From assembly GCA_039029735.1 (NCBI GenBank), contig JBCCFL010000023.1:1-64000 (forward strand): DNA of 64,000 nucleotides. The letters are read 5' to 3'. Source of the DNA: CADEDH01 sp039029735. GTDB lineage: Bacteria > Actinomycetota > Acidimicrobiia > Acidimicrobiales > SZUA-35. Positions 33,979 through 42,594 of the stretch are shown in pieces (the first letter of the stretch is position 1; each line of letters opens with the position of its first letter). Both the position numbers and the translations under genes were made by a program. The notes under the pieces are model-generated. The model worked only from the letters and a program-made list of their open reading frames with translations, was not told the origin of the DNA and did no database searches.

Positions 33979-35832
33979 ATGAGCGACACGATGGAGACGG
34001 CCGACGCCGACGCCACGACATCAGACGTCGTCGACCAACCCCCGGAGAAGCCGGACGAGCCTGGGCTCTGGACGATCATCTCGCCGGTCAACCGTGAGAT
34101 CTACACGGGCATGGTCGTATCGCTGTTGAGCCTCGTGGCGTGGCTTGGCTCGATCATGCTGTTCCTCCCGATCGGCCGCGAGATCCTGGCTGACGACCCC
34201 GACAGCGGCCGCATCTGGACGCTGTTCGCCGTGAGCGTCGGCCTGGTGGTCGTTGCGTTCGGGTGCCGGGTGTACTCGTTCCGAATCTCCCACCTCGGGG
34301 CCTTCCGCCTCGAACAGATTCTCCGTACCGAACTCACCACTCGACTGGCCAAGGTGCCACTCGGCTACGTGGTCAACGCCGGTTCGGGCACGTTGAAGAA
34401 GGTGGTGCTCGACGATGTGCGATCACTCCACGCCTTCGTCGCCGACAGCACGCCTCTCTTCGCCAAGACGTTCGCCGCGCCGATCCTCGGCATCGCCTTG
34501 ATGCTGATCCTCGATTGGCGACTGGCGTTGATCTCACTGGCGCTGTTCCCCGTTGGCATGGTCGGCATGTTCCTCGCCTTCCGCGACTACGACGTGGCCC
34601 GCCGCAATGTGGACGAGGCCAACGAGCGGATCAACAGCGTGATCAACGAGTACGTACAGGGCATGCACGTGGTTCGCACCTTCGACGACGGAACAAGCTC
34701 GTTCGAGCGCTACCGGTCCGCATTGAACGGCGCCACCCGAACGCTGCGGGAATGGACCGAGAAATCCCAGACCGGAGCGTTCTTGGCCAGAACACTCTTC
34801 GCCGCGCTGCCCACCGTGCTCGTGCTTCTGGCCGTCGGCATCCCCATGTATCGGAACGGCTCGGTCGAACTGCCGATACTGGTGATGTTCCTCCTCCTCG
34901 CGCCGACCGTCACCGAGTCGATCGTTCCCATCGTGTGGCTCCAGCAGCTCATCACGAACGCCAGCGCTGCGGTCAAGCGCATCGGGCAACTCCGCGCCGT
35001 TGAGCTGGTGCCCGAGGTCGACGAAGGCACGCCACCCGCCGACGGGTCGGTGGAGCTTCGCAACGTGAGCTTCCGCTACGACGGCCGAACCGACAACGCC
35101 CTCAGCAACGTGGACATCGTGATGCCGGAGGGCACGGTCACGGCGCTCGTCGGCCCATCCGGTGCAGGCAAGAGCACGATCGCTCAGCTCATCCCCCGCT
35201 TCTGGGATGTCGACGAGGGGCAGATCCTCGTTGGCGGAGTCGACGTTCGCTCGATGACGAGCGACCAACTGATGCGCTCGGTGGCGTTCGTGTTCCAGTC
35301 ACCGTTCCTGTTGAACGACACGATCCGGAACAACATCCGCCTCGGTCGCCCCGACGCATCCGACGCCGACATCGTTGCCGCCGCCACCGCCGCCCAGGCC
35401 CACGAGTTCATCACCGAAGAGCTTCCCGACGGCTACGACACCGTGGTGAGCGAGCGCGGATCGAGCCTCTCGGGCGGTCAGCGTCAGCGCATCACGATCG
35501 CTCGCGCCATCCTCCAGGACTGCCCGATCATCGTGCTCGACGAGGCAACGGCGTTCGCCGATCCGGACAACGAGGCCAAGATCCATGCGGCATTGGCCGA
35601 ACTGGCCAGGGGCAAGACCCTGATCGTGGTGGCGCACCGGCTGTCCACGATCGTCGATGCGCATCAGATCGTGGCGCTCGACCAGGGCCGGGTGGCCGAC
35701 CGTGGCACCCACGACGACCTGGTCGCAGCCGACGGCCGGTACGCCCGGTTGTGGTCGCACTTCAACGAGGCCCAGAACTGGGGCCTGCGAGTCAACCGAT
35801 CCGAGCCGGCCGGCCCGGCAACGGCGAACTGA
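33979..35832 (+). CDS. ABC transporter, fused permease-ATPase (IrtA-like half)
   Basis: 617 aa from the ATG at 33979, with GGAGG upstream. Six hydrophobic helices in the first 330 residues, then an ATPase with Walker A GPSGAGKST, signature LSGGQRQR, Walker B IIVLDEAT. It forms a heterodimer with the next gene. Exporter-type fold pairs of this kind, behind iron boxes, import siderophores in mycobacteria (IrtAB) and in Gram-positive siderophore islands; here the N-terminal siderophore-interacting domain of IrtA is absent. The import direction is inferred from the iron box and the nearby ECF genes. Confidence 0.87.
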   Translation: MSDTMETADADATTSDVVDQPPEKPDEPGLWTIISPVNREIYTGMVVSLLSLVAWLGSIMLFLPIGREILADDPDSGRIWTLFAVSVGLVVVAFGCRVYSFRISHLGAFRLEQILRTELTTRLAKVPLGYVVNAGSGTLKKVVLDDVRSLHAFVADSTPLFAKTFAAPILGIALMLILDWRLALISLALFPVGMVGMFLAFRDYDVARRNVDEANERINSVINEYVQGMHVVRTFDDGTSSFERYRSALNGATRTLREWTEKSQTGAFLARTLFAALPTVLVLLAVGIPMYRNGSVELPILVMFLLLAPTVTESIVPIVWLQQLITNASAAVKRIGQLRAVELVPEVDEGTPPADGSVELRNVSFRYDGRTDNALSNVDIVMPEGTVTALVGPSGAGKSTIAQLIPRFWDVDEGQILVGGVDVRSMTSDQLMRSVAFVFQSPFLLNDTIRNNIRLGRPDASDADIVAAATAAQAHEFITEELPDGYDTVVSERGSSLSGGQRQRITIARAILQDCPIIVLDEATAFADPDNEAKIHAALAELARGKTLIVVAHRLSTIVDAHQIVALDQGRVADRGTHDDLVAADGRYARLWSHFNEAQNWGLRVNRSEPAGPATAN

Positions 35833-35841
35833 GGTCACGCC

Positions 35842-37575
35842 ATGATCAGCACATTCCGCACCATGATCGAAGCTGCCGGCACCAAGGGCCACCTCATGCG
35901 CTGGGCCCTGATTCTGTCGTTCTTGACCTCCGTGGTCCAGGGGTTGACCTATGCCCTGTTGTTCCCACTGTTCTCAACGCTCATCGACGGGTCGGACCAG
36001 GTGTGGTGGTATCTGGCTGCCATCATCGGTCTCATCCTGCTCGACGGCCTGCTCCGATTCGCCGGCACCCGAGCCGAGTGGCGGGTGTACATCGAGGTGT
36101 CGGACGAGACCCGGTCGAATCTGGGTGAACAGCTCAAACGGATGCCGCTCGAACAACTGGCCCGGCGACAGACCGGCGACCTGAACAGCGTGCTCACCGG
36201 GAACGTCAACGACGTGGTGGGAATCGCCGGCGGCCTGTTCGGCATCGTGATCAACACGATCGTGGCTCCGGCGGTGACGATCATTGCCACCTTCTTCATC
36301 GACTGGAGGCTCGCCATTGCAATGGCCGTGCTCTTCCCGGTTGCAATCCCGGTCTATCGGTTGATCCGGACCCAGGCAGCACGAGAGAACCGGATCTCTG
36401 TCGAGGCCCATGCCGACACCGCCTCCCACCTCGTGGAGTACACCCAAGGTCTGGCCGTATTGCGCGCCACTCGGCAGGTCGGGCCGGAGTCGGCCCGACT
36501 TCAGTCCTCGTTGGCTAGGCTCCGAGAGGCCCAGGTGAAGGGGCTGAAGCTGGGGACCGTGCCCGGCATCATCATGTCGGCACTCGTCCAGCTCGGGATC
36601 CTCGCGATCACCGCCTTGGCGGCTCAGTTCGTACTCGGCGACAGCCTCGACGTGGCCGCCATTCTCGCCATCATCGTGATCACGATCCGCTTCAGCGAAC
36701 CGCTGGCGCTGTTCGCCAACATGGCCACGATGTTCGACTTCATGGAAGCGGCGCTCGACCGCATCGGCGAGCTGATGGCAGTACCGGCGCTGCCCACCGC
36801 TCCAACCGCCGGCACCATCAGCGGTGCCCGCCTGGTGTTCGACGACGTCACGTTCGCATACGACCAGGGTGACGAGGACGTGCTGCAAGGGATCTCGTTC
36901 GACGTTCCCGAGCGAAGCCTCACCGCCCTCGTCGGGACCTCGGGCAGCGGCAAGACCACGATCGCTCGGCTCCTCACCCGCTTCGCCGACCCACAGGCCG
37001 GCGTGATCACCGTTGGGGGCGTGGATGTGCGCACCCTGAGCCAACAAGAGCTGATGCAGCAGTTCTCGGTGGTGTTCCAGGACGTGTACCTCTTCGACGA
37101 CTCGATCCGGGAGAACATCCGGCTGGCCAAGCCCGATGCCACCGACGACGAGATCGTGGCTGCGGCACGAGCGGCCAACTGCCATGACTTCATCAGGGCC
37201 CTTCCCAGCGGGTATGACACCGGCGTCGGCGAGATCGGCGGCGCACTGTCGGGCGGCGAACGTCAGCGCATCTCGATCGCCCGGGCGATCCTCAAGGACG
37301 CACCGGTGGTGATCCTCGACGAGCCGACCTCGGCGCTCGACACCGAGAGCGAGGTGGCCGTTCAGCGTGCGATCGACACCCTCGTCGAGAACAAGACCGT
37401 CGTTGTGATCGCCCACCGGCTGTCCACGATCGTGGCCGCCGACAACATCATCGTGCTCGAAGCAGGCCAGATCGTGGAAGAAGGCGACCACGTGGACCTG
37501 CTGGCCCGCGATGGTCGCTACGCCGAGATGTGGAACGCCCAACGATCAGAGCGCCAGTGGCAGATCACGGCCTGA
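35842..37575 (+). CDS. ABC transporter, fused permease-ATPase (IrtB-like half)
   Basis: 577 aa from the ATG at 35842, 9 bp after the first half. Six helices, then Walker A GTSGSGKTT, signature LSGGERQR, Walker B VVILDEPTSALD. It partners the preceding protein. Both halves keep intact catalytic motifs, so both ATP sites should be active. Confidence 0.88.
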   Translation: MISTFRTMIEAAGTKGHLMRWALILSFLTSVVQGLTYALLFPLFSTLIDGSDQVWWYLAAIIGLILLDGLLRFAGTRAEWRVYIEVSDETRSNLGEQLKRMPLEQLARRQTGDLNSVLTGNVNDVVGIAGGLFGIVINTIVAPAVTIIATFFIDWRLAIAMAVLFPVAIPVYRLIRTQAARENRISVEAHADTASHLVEYTQGLAVLRATRQVGPESARLQSSLARLREAQVKGLKLGTVPGIIMSALVQLGILAITALAAQFVLGDSLDVAAILAIIVITIRFSEPLALFANMATMFDFMEAALDRIGELMAVPALPTAPTAGTISGARLVFDDVTFAYDQGDEDVLQGISFDVPERSLTALVGTSGSGKTTIARLLTRFADPQAGVITVGGVDVRTLSQQELMQQFSVVFQDVYLFDDSIRENIRLAKPDATDDEIVAAARAANCHDFIRALPSGYDTGVGEIGGALSGGERQRISIARAILKDAPVVILDEPTSALDTESEVAVQRAIDTLVENKTVVVIAHRLSTIVAADNIIVLEAGQIVEEGDHVDLLARDGRYAEMWNAQRSERQWQITA

Positions 37576-37594
37576 CGAGACGGGGAGACAACGC

Positions 37595-38254
37595 ATGAAG
37601 ATCGTGGGCCGCGTGGTGGGCGCGCTCGTTCTGCTCGCAATCGTGGCGGGAATCATCTGGCGCTGGGAGACGAACGGCTGGGGATCGCTCGTGTGGCTCG
37701 TGGTGGCGATCGCCACGCCGATGATCCGTGCGCCATTTGCCAACCGCACCGCAGAGAATACGATCACCGAGAAGCGGGAGACCGGCACTGAACCGGTGCT
37801 GCTGTTCCTCGTGATGGCGGGAACGACCTTCCTGCCGATCGTTCATCTCCTCACCGGAGTCTTCAGCTTCGCCGACTACGACCTCCCCACCTGGGCCACC
37901 GTCGTCGGGGCCGTGATCCCGATTCCAGCTCTGTGGTTGTTCTGGCGCAGCCATGCCGACCTCGGACGCAACTGGAGCGTGACCCTCGAGGTGCGCGAGG
38001 AGCACACCCTGGTGACCAACGGCGTCTATCGCCGGGTTCGCCACCCCATGTACACCTCGCTCTTCGCCCTCTACCTTGCGTCTCCGCTGCTGCTCCACAA
38101 CTGGATTGCCGGGTTCTCAGGCGTTGTCTCCTTCGCCGTGCTCCACCTCGTGCGTGTCGCCAACGAGGAGCGGATGATGCGAGACCTGTTCGGCGCCGAG
38201 TACGAGGCCTATGTCGCCCGTACCGGCCGACTCCTGCCTCGACTCGCCAGCTAG
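37595..38254 (+). CDS. Isoprenylcysteine carboxyl methyltransferase-like membrane enzyme (1)
   Basis: 219 aa from the ATG at 37595, with GGGGAG upstream, 19 bp after the ABC pair. About five helices. DLGRNWSVTLEVREEHTLVTNGVYRRVRHPMYTSL is the conserved C-terminal SAM-binding signature of the ICMT/phospholipid methyltransferase fold (shown here in segments: RNWSVTLEVREEHTLV, YRRVRHPMYTS). It modifies an unknown lipid or thiol. Part of the iron-boxed operon by position. The stop codon shares CTAG with the convergent next gene. Confidence 0.83.
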   Translation: MKIVGRVVGALVLLAIVAGIIWRWETNGWGSLVWLVVAIATPMIRAPFANRTAENTITEKRETGTEPVLLFLVMAGTTFLPIVHLLTGVFSFADYDLPTWATVVGAVIPIPALWLFWRSHADLGRNWSVTLEVREEHTLVTNGVYRRVRHPMYTSLFALYLASPLLLHNWIAGFSGVVSFAVLHLVRVANEERMMRDLFGAEYEAYVARTGRLLPRLAS

Positions 38255-38925
38255 CGGTGCGAGCCGCGCCGACCAGCGGACAGAGTCGGCACGAGCGCAC
38301 CCGTCCCAGCCCGATACTCGTCCCACCGGTGGCCGAATCGATCGGCCAACTGGGCCTCCTCGATCGGCAGTCGCCATCCGATCACCCACGCCTGGGACGA
38401 CAGCATGAGCACCGCGAGCGGCACGTTGGCCATCACCAGGCTCAACCCGACGAACAGCAACAGGAACGACGTGTACATCGGATGGCGGATGCGCGCGTAG
38501 GGCCCCGAACGCACCAGTTGATGGTCTTCGCGCAGGTGCAGGGTGCCGCTGAAGTGAACACCGAGCGCAACGTGAACCGCTGCGAGCAGTACGACGCCCG
38601 TTTCGGCCAGGGCAATGCCGAACCAGTGCGCCCAGGCCGGAAGATCGATCGAGCCTGGAATCAGATCAGGCGAGATCAACCATGCGATCGTGCCGCCCAG
38701 CCCGCCGACGAGGAACACCAGCCGCAGGCCCACTGCGATCACCGCCCCACCTTCCAACGCCACTCCGTCGGACTGGTCCCGCTGAATGCCACCGGCCTGT
38801 TGATGAGCGAACAGCCGAATCAGCACGGCAATCGAGAGAAGGATCAGTACGGCGAGCTGCCTCAGATCAACGTCCACGAGCGTCTCCTCATCGATCAGAG
38901 CTGATGACGTGTCCACTCGGATCAT
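38251..38925 (-). CDS. Isoprenylcysteine carboxyl methyltransferase-like membrane enzyme (2)
   Basis: 224 aa from the ATG at 38925. About six helices and the same signature (HLREDHQLVRSGPYARIRHP, MYTSFLLLFVG). It is only distantly similar to the upstream copy and lies on the opposite strand, tail to tail, sharing the self-complementary CTAG for both stop codons. Two related methyltransferase-type proteins in one locus suggest successive or alternative modification steps. The true substrate is unknown. Confidence 0.8.
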   Translation of the reverse strand: MIRVDTSSALIDEETLVDVDLRQLAVLILLSIAVLIRLFAHQQAGGIQRDQSDGVALEGGAVIAVGLRLVFLVGGLGGTIAWLISPDLIPGSIDLPAWAHWFGIALAETGVVLLAAVHVALGVHFSGTLHLREDHQLVRSGPYARIRHPMYTSFLLLFVGLSLVMANVPLAVLMLSSQAWVIGWRLPIEEAQLADRFGHRWDEYRAGTGALVPTLSAGRRGSHR

Positions 38926-38984
38926 CGCGCTGGAGTTGTCCGCCGTCGACGGCGCCGGGTCGGCACCAGGCCTGGCATCGACAC

Positions 38985-39002
38985 GTTAGGCACGGTTACC
39001 AT
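38985..39002. promoter_or_regulatory. Degenerate iron box before MptD-type ECF operon
   Basis: TTAGGCACGGTTACC (38987-39001) keeps the left half of the iron-box consensus and most of the right half. It ends 33 bp before the start of the ECF substrate-binding subunit gene. Confidence 0.5.
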
Positions 39003-39034
39003 CGGGCCGGGCCGACGCGGGAGTACGTGCACGA

Positions 39035-39622
39035 ATGTCGTTCAGACTGTCCACCCGAGACCTGATCACGATCGGGATCTTCACGGCCGTCTACCTCGGG
39101 GCCTACGTGATTCTGTCGAGCGTGCTCTTCACCCCGTGGCTCTTCATTCTGCTGCTGCCGGTCGGAGCGCTCCTGATGGCTCCGGTCTACCTGCTCTTCA
39201 TTGCCCGAACACAGAAGCCGTTCGCGATCACGATCATGGGCCTCATCGCCGCCCTGGTCGCCGGCCTGATCGTCTACGGCAATGTGCTGATCGCCCTCGT
39301 CAACCTCGGTGTCGCGGTTCTTGCCGACGCGATCGCCTTTGCCGGGAAGTACCGGAGCCTCACCCTCAACGTGGTGAGCTACCTGGTGATGTCATTCTGG
39401 GTGCTCGGTCAGGTGGGGCCGATGTGGGTGGCTCGCGACTGGTGGCGTGATCTGACCATCACATCCGGCTACTCAGCCGAGTTCGCCGACGGTTCGCTCG
39501 ACCTCGCCACACCCCTGTCGCTCGGGCTGATCGCGCTGGCCACCGTGATCGCCGGGCTCGTGAGCGCGTACGTGGCCAGGAGCATGCTCGACCGGCACTT
39601 CCGACGTGCCGGTGTCGCCTGA
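39035..39622 (+). CDS. MptD-family ECF transporter substrate-specificity (S) component
   Basis: 195 aa from the ATG at 39035. Five to six helices starting with STRDLITIGIFTAVYLGAYVIL and a VYLLFIARTQKPFAITIMG loop, as in the Trep_Strep/MptD family. S components bind the substrate and dock on the ECF module encoded next. From memory, genes of this family sit beside IrtAB-like ABC pairs in Gram-positive siderophore islands, which fits the layout here. Substrate likely a siderophore, heme or metal complex; this is inference. Confidence 0.83.
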   Translation: MSFRLSTRDLITIGIFTAVYLGAYVILSSVLFTPWLFILLLPVGALLMAPVYLLFIARTQKPFAITIMGLIAALVAGLIVYGNVLIALVNLGVAVLADAIAFAGKYRSLTLNVVSYLVMSFWVLGQVGPMWVARDWWRDLTITSGYSAEFADGSLDLATPLSLGLIALATVIAGLVSAYVARSMLDRHFRRAGVA

Positions 39623-39627
39623 CGGCT

Positions 39628-40329
39628 GTGACTGCCGCCATCGGGGCGCCACCGAGCCGCTTCCGGCTCGACCCCCGTACGAAGCTCCTGCTGTTGCTGC
39701 TCATGAACGTGATCGTGTTCACCTACCGTGGATCTGTCGCCATCGGGCTCGGGATCGCATTGGCCGCCGCCCTCACCTTGGTGGCTGGTCAGTGGAAGCC
39801 CATCGCGACCTTTGCCGCCACCTATGCCGTGCTGTTCACGATCGATGCGGTCATCGACGCGGCACCCCGACCTGTGATCGAGTTGTGGGTCGCCATCAGC
39901 CTCCCGTTCTTCATCGCGCTCCCTACGGCGATCTACGCCCTTCTACTGATCACCACCACGACGATGAGTGAACTCAGCGCTGCGCTCCAGAAGCTGTGGG
40001 TTCCAGCGGCGGCTATGATCCCGCTGCTCGTCTTCGTTCGCTTCGTGCCGGCGATCGTGCAGGACTTTCGGGCCATCACCACCGCGATGCGGCTCCGGGG
40101 GGCAACGGGGCGCGGCAACCCACTCAAGGCGATGGAGTACGTGTACGTGCCCCTGCTCCTCGGGTTGGTCCGCACCGGAGACCAGCTGACAGTTGCGGCA
40201 CTCACTCGTGGCCTGGGGCGTCATCGCACCCGCACCTACGTCGTGGAGCCTCGACTCAGGCTCATTGACGCTGTGGCGGTGATCGCGATGGCGGCCCTCG
40301 TGATCTTCGCCCGCACCACCGCATCGTGA
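39628..40329 (+). CDS. ECF transporter T component (EcfT/CbiQ family)
   Basis: 233 aa from the GTG at 39628, 5 bp after the S gene. RLDPRTKLLLLLLMNVIVF opens the protein. MRLRGATGRGNPLKAMEYVYVPLLLGLVRTGDQ and LTRGLGRHRTRT supply the two Arg-containing coupling motifs (ARG-type) that bind the ATPases, given here in parts (AMRLRGATG; ALTRGLG). It forms the membrane scaffold of the ECF module. Its stop overlaps the ATPase start. Confidence 0.88.
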   Translation: MTAAIGAPPSRFRLDPRTKLLLLLLMNVIVFTYRGSVAIGLGIALAAALTLVAGQWKPIATFAATYAVLFTIDAVIDAAPRPVIELWVAISLPFFIALPTAIYALLLITTTTMSELSAALQKLWVPAAAMIPLLVFVRFVPAIVQDFRAITTAMRLRGATGRGNPLKAMEYVYVPLLLGLVRTGDQLTVAALTRGLGRHRTRTYVVEPRLRLIDAVAVIAMAALVIFARTTAS

Positions 40330-41774
40330 TGATCAGCCTCGACGACGTGACGTTCACGTTCCGCAGCAACAACGACCCAGCGCTGATCAACGCGTCGCTC
40401 GAGGTCGATGAGGGCGAGTTCGTCGTGATCTGCGGCCGCTCGGGCTGCGGAAAGTCCACGCTGCTCAAACTGATCAACGGGGTGGTGCCCGGCCACGAAG
40501 AAGGCGAACTGACCGGCTCGGTGACGGTGGCCGGCCTCGATCCGCAAGAGACGAGCATCCCAGCGCTCTCGGCGTCGGTCGGATCGGTGTTCCAACACCC
40601 GCGGGCGCAGCTCTTCAGCCTCGACACGACCGACGAGCTGTTCTTCGGGTCGGGGAATCACCGTGTGGAACCCAGCACGATGCTCGATCGGCTTCACGAG
40701 ACGGTGGCCGCGTTCGACATCGAACCCTTGCTCGGGCGGTCGATCTTCGACCTGTCCGGCGGTGAGGCGCAGAAGATCGTGTGTGCCAGCACGCACATGA
40801 TCCGGCCGGCGGTGTACGTGCTCGACGAGCCGAGTGCCAATCTGGACGGCCGATCGATCGACGAACTCGCCGAGGTGCTCGCTGCACTCAAGCGCTCCGG
40901 GGCAACGATCGTCGTGGCCGAACATCGGCTGTACTACCTCATGGAGCTCTGCGATCGGGTGCTCTATCTCGACAACGGCGCGATCTCCGCCGAGTTCTCG
41001 GCCACCCAGTTCCGAGCCCTGACCGCAAACGAGCGCACCTCGATGGGCCTCCGCACGATCGAGCGTCCCCGTATGAGGGTGCCCAGTGGATCGACCACCG
41101 AACCCGACCCGGCGGCGTCTCACGACGATCGTGGTCCACTGCGCGTCGAGCGGCTCCGGTTTCGCCGACGCCGAACCGTGGTGCTCGACGTCCAGAACCT
41201 GGAACTCCCCCGGCACGAGGTGATCGCCCTCACCGGGCCCAACGGCGCCGGGAAGTCCACCTTCGTCGCCGGCTTCACCGGTGCACTCAGGGCCGATGCC
41301 GCGATCCACGACGAGCAACGGCTGTCCCGAAGGACTCGTCTTCGCCGCTCGGCCGTGGTGATGCAGGATGTCCACCATCAGTTGTTCGGCGAATCGGTGC
41401 TGGACGAAGTGGTGCTCGGCCATGAGCTCGACGACGAGGAAACGCGGGCCAACGCCACCGAAGTGTTGGAGACGCTCGGCCTCCAGGATCGACAGGATGT
41501 GCACCCCTACTGCCTCTCCGGTGGCGAGAAGCAGCGAACCGCAATCGCCGCTGCGCTGCTGGCAGGGACCAGGTATCTCGTGTTCGATGAGCCGACGAGT
41601 GGTATCGATCGGGATCACATGGAGCGCTTCGGGCGGCGAGTGCAGGACATCAAGGCGTCGCTCGACCTGGTGCTCGTGGTCACCCACGATGTCGAGTTCA
41701 TCAACACCTGCGCCGACCATGTGATCGAACTCGCCGAAGGACGGGTGATCGGCGAACATCGCCTCGCTCGATGA
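40326..41774 (+). CDS. ECF transporter double ATPase (EcfA-EcfA' fusion)
   Basis: 482 aa from the GTG at 40326 (an ATG follows at 40329). Two full ATPase units. Unit 1 (1-230): Walker A GRSGCGKST, signature LSGGEAQK, Walker B VYVLDEPSANLD. Unit 2 (about 260-480): Walker A GPNGAGKST, signature LSGGEKQR, Walker B YLVFDEPTSGID. One chain thus supplies both ATPases of the module. It overlaps the TMEM165-like gene by ATGA, so that gene is in the same operon. Confidence 0.9.
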   Translation: MMISLDDVTFTFRSNNDPALINASLEVDEGEFVVICGRSGCGKSTLLKLINGVVPGHEEGELTGSVTVAGLDPQETSIPALSASVGSVFQHPRAQLFSLDTTDELFFGSGNHRVEPSTMLDRLHETVAAFDIEPLLGRSIFDLSGGEAQKIVCASTHMIRPAVYVLDEPSANLDGRSIDELAEVLAALKRSGATIVVAEHRLYYLMELCDRVLYLDNGAISAEFSATQFRALTANERTSMGLRTIERPRMRVPSGSTTEPDPAASHDDRGPLRVERLRFRRRRTVVLDVQNLELPRHEVIALTGPNGAGKSTFVAGFTGALRADAAIHDEQRLSRRTRLRRSAVVMQDVHHQLFGESVLDEVVLGHELDDEETRANATEVLETLGLQDRQDVHPYCLSGGEKQRTAIAAALLAGTRYLVFDEPTSGIDRDHMERFGRRVQDIKASLDLVLVVTHDVEFINTCADHVIELAEGRVIGEHRLAR

Positions 41775-42361
41775 TCGGCCACGCTGCGATTGCATTCGGC
41801 GTCGTGTTCCTCGCTGAGCTCGGCGACAAGACCCAGTTGGTGGCCCTCACCACCGCCGCCCGCCATGGTGCCGCCAGGACCCTCGTCGTCCTGGGGGTGA
41901 TGATCGCCATCCTGCAGACGCTCTCGGTAACGGTCGGTGCCGCGGTGGCCAGCGTGGTTCCAGAGCGGCTCGTCATGATCGGAGCTGGCGTACTGTTTGT
42001 CGGATTTGGTGTGTGGACTTGGCGTGGCGCGACCTCGGGCGACGATCCGTCTTCAGCCACGGGTGCGGCGCCGACGGCCGGGCCCACGGTCGGGCTCATC
42101 AAGGTGGCCGCGTTGTTCTTCGTGGCGGAGTTGGGCGACAAGACGATGCTCACCACAGCTGGCCTCGCCGCCAGCCGACCAGTCGTCGCTGTGTGGGCAG
42201 GGTCGTTCGCAGCCATGGTGGCGGCAACGGCCATTGCGGTCACTGCTGGCGGTGCTCTGGGCCGGCGGGTGCCCGCCCCTGTGCTGCATCACCTCGGGGC
42301 GGCGAGCTTCGTACTCGTCGGACTGGTGACCCTCGGGGCAGCAGCACTCAGCACCCCCTGA
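41771..42361 (+). CDS. TMEM165/GDT1 (UPF0016) cation transporter
   Basis: 196 aa from the ATG at 41771. Two three-helix repeats, each with the ELGDKT motif (AELGDKTQLVALTTAA and AELGDKTMLTTAGLAA). The family moves Mn2+ or Ca2+ across membranes, as bacterial MneA/Mnx types that export manganese. Coupled to the ECF operon, it may balance manganese when iron is short. Confidence 0.88.
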   Translation: MIGHAAIAFGVVFLAELGDKTQLVALTTAARHGAARTLVVLGVMIAILQTLSVTVGAAVASVVPERLVMIGAGVLFVGFGVWTWRGATSGDDPSSATGAAPTAGPTVGLIKVAALFFVAELGDKTMLTTAGLAASRPVVAVWAGSFAAMVAATAIAVTAGGALGRRVPAPVLHHLGAASFVLVGLVTLGAAALSTP

Positions 42362-42397
42362 CGCAGAGTTGCGCAGACACCCCGGTTGTCATCAGCT

Positions 42398-42414
42398 GAT
42401 AGGCATGCCTAACC
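42398..42414. promoter_or_regulatory. DtxR/IdeR-like iron box before ATP-grasp gene
   Basis: TAGGCATGCCTA (42400-42411) is a perfect 12-bp palindrome, the strongest box in the window. It lies 184 bp before the ATP-grasp start, in a 233-bp gap that holds nothing else I recognise. Confidence 0.75.
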
Positions 42415-42594
42415 TCGCTCGGGTGCAGCGAATGACGAGGCGATCACCGAGTACGGCGAGTGAGCCGATGCGGACTGACGCAGACGACCTCGATCAGTTC
42501 GACTCACGAAACGAAACCCAACGCCCGGTAGGATCACGGGCCGAATGATCATGATGCTCACCCCCAACCACCAACGGCCGCCGCTCTCGACCGC

